A DNA stretch of 59,139 nucleotides, taken from positions 1 through 59,139 of the forward strand of contig JADFXV010000012.1 in assembly GCA_015233395.1 (NCBI GenBank), given 5' to 3'. The stretch comes from Desulfovibrionaceae bacterium. Its GTDB lineage: Bacteria > Desulfobacterota > Desulfovibrionia > Desulfovibrionales > Desulfovibrionaceae. Below, piece by piece: positions 58,273 through 59,139 of this stretch. Made by a program: the position numbers and the translations under genes. Positions within the stretch are counted from its first letter, which is position 1. Each line of letters begins with the position of its first letter. The notes under the pieces were generated by a model. It made no database searches. It was not told the DNA's origin and saw only the letters and a list, made by a program, of their open reading frames with translations.

Positions 58273-59139
58273 ATGACGCAACGACTCGCGGTTCTCGGTT
58301 TTCTGGTTCTCCTGTGCGGCTGCGCGGCCGGCCCCAACTACCGCAAGCCGGAACTGCCGGCCGGTTCGGATTGGGTCGAAGCGGCCGGGCGACAGGCCGA
58401 AACGCCCGGCGACCAGCCGTGGTGGCTGGTCCTTGGCGACGCCCGCCTCAATGCGCTCATGGACAAGGCCCTGGCCGGGAACCTGAACGTGAAGGCCGCC
58501 CAGGCCAGGATCAAGGAAGCCCAGGCCGGAGAAGGCGGGGCGCAGGCCCAGCTGATGCCCAACGTGAACGGACAGCTCGTCGCGGCCCGGGCCAATCCGA
58601 GCACCGGCTACCACTTTCAGGATCAAAATCAGCTGCAGGCGAATCTGAACATCAGTTGGGAGATCGACCTGTTCGGCGCGGGACGGCGCGAGCTCGAAGC
58701 CAGGATGGCGGAAAAAGACGCCGCCTATCTGAACCGGGACGCCGTGCTGCTCGGCATGACCGTCGAGGTGGCCAGGGCCTACGCGCAGTTGTGCAACGCG
58801 GCCGCCCAGATCAAGGTGCTTCGGACCAACATCGAAACCCAAAGCGAAATGCTCACTCTGACCACCCTGCGCAAGCAGTACGGGCTCAGTTCGGCCCTGG
58901 AGGTCGCCCAGGCGGCCGGACAAGTCTCGGCCACCAAAGCGGACCTGCATCCGCTGCTTTCTTTGCGCGCCCAGGCCCGGCACCGTCTGGAGCTCCTGCT
59001 TGGCGGGCTTCCCGGGAGCCTGCCCGAACTGGACGCGATCGACGCCGGCCTGGAGCCGCCCCAGACCAAGCTGGTCCTGGCCTCTCCCGGCAGCGTGCTC
59101 GTCAGGCGGCCGGACGTGGCCTTGGCCGAGCGCGGGCTG
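58273..59139 (+). CDS. NodT-family outer-membrane efflux lipoprotein (3' end outside window)
   Basis: The frame remains open to the window end. The protein has a lipoprotein signal (RLAVLGFLVLLCGCAAGPNY; Cys about residue 16), PNYRKPELP, WWLVLGDARLNALMDKAL and repeated coiled-coil segments with NVKAAQARIKEAQAG and WEIDLFGAGRRELEA, as in NodT/OprM-type factors. Later PDVALAER also fits the family. It starts 66 bases after the pump stop (ATG 58261 is an alternative in-frame start) and forms the outer channel of the EmrAB-like system. Confidence 0.9.
   Translation, partial: MTQRLAVLGFLVLLCGCAAGPNYRKPELPAGSDWVEAAGRQAETPGDQPWWLVLGDARLNALMDKALAGNLNVKAAQARIKEAQAGEGGAQAQLMPNVNGQLVAARANPSTGYHFQDQNQLQANLNISWEIDLFGAGRRELEARMAEKDAAYLNRDAVLLGMTVEVARAYAQLCNAAAQIKVLRTNIETQSEMLTLTTLRKQYGLSSALEVAQAAGQVSATKADLHPLLSLRAQARHRLELLLGGLPGSLPELDAIDAGLEPPQTKLVLASPGSVLVRRPDVALAERGL

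Noticed and set aside
1-59139. CRISPR arrays, tRNA or rRNA genes, prophage
   Set aside because: No regularly spaced direct repeats, cloverleaf-type segments, rRNA-like sequence or phage structural genes were recognised by eye; a tRNA search tool would be decisive.

Overview
This is about 59 kb of high-GC chromosomal DNA that reads as core genome of a sulfate-reducing deltaproteobacterium, most likely Desulfovibrionales. The evidence is an HmcE/HmcF-type membrane-bound electron-transfer pair, a probable selenoprotein, a bacteriohemerythrin, many c-di-GMP and histidine-kinase sensors, and intergenic space filled with the G/C-rich and A/T-rich palindromes usual in these genomes. No phage, integron, CRISPR array, rRNA or tRNA was seen.

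Layout. 1-5.3 kb: end of cpoB, dprA, a small HD-GYP-N-like protein, an HDOD protein, a receiver-GGDEF protein and xerC. 5.4-7.9 kb: a PocR-domain sensor, a NarI-like b-type cytochrome (HmcE type) and an HmcF-type Fe-S/CCG protein interrupted by an in-frame UGA with a bSECIS-like hairpin. 8-11.7 kb: an aminotransferase, then ribE, ribD and dCMP deaminase on the minus strand. 11.9-18.9 kb: minus-strand glyA, fabF, acpP, fabG, fabH, plsX, rpmF and yceD, split by a 265-bp MITE-like element. 19.2-26.2 kb: rpmB, an ARMT1-like protein overlapping NAD kinase, a small unknown, an RluC-type pseudouridine synthase, a ClC channel and a sugar isomerase-like protein. 26.5-30.8 kb: aroQ, efp, ftsK, lolA. 31.2-34.5 kb: VOC protein, RHH/ParE toxin-antitoxin pair, CgeB-type glycosyltransferase, rlmE. 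34.7-37.6 kb: yebC-ruvC-ruvA-ruvB. 37.7-41.4 kb: SnoaL-like protein, SDR, AhpF-like flavoprotein, hemerythrin. 41.7-54.6 kb: signalling and envelope genes (hybrid kinase, two paralogous SH3-NlpC/P60 lipoproteins, cupin, diguanylate cyclase, kinase plus PhnD-like binding protein, cNMP-binding protein, RRM protein). 55-59 kb: a MarR-controlled tripartite efflux operon (EmrA-like, EmrB-like, NodT-like), cut off by the window end.

The most notable item is the HmcF-like gene at 6710-7945. The reading frame continues through UGA at 7445-7447, in a motif where relatives carry Cys (E-C-G-H). A hairpin with a GGUU apical loop starts 14 nt after the UGA, and its loop begins 22 nt after it. A selenocysteine in the catalytic half of a membrane-associated HdrD-like electron-transfer subunit is the best explanation.

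The second theme is intergenic repeats. There are (a) nested perfect palindromes at gene ends, (b) a MITE-like element with 18-bp perfect terminal inverted repeats and degraded relatives, one of which supplies the last two bases of a neighbour's stop codon, (c) a 150-bp double-hairpin element with its own inverted ends, and (d) a roughly 130-bp element in two inverted copies, part of which encodes the C-terminus of rlmE.
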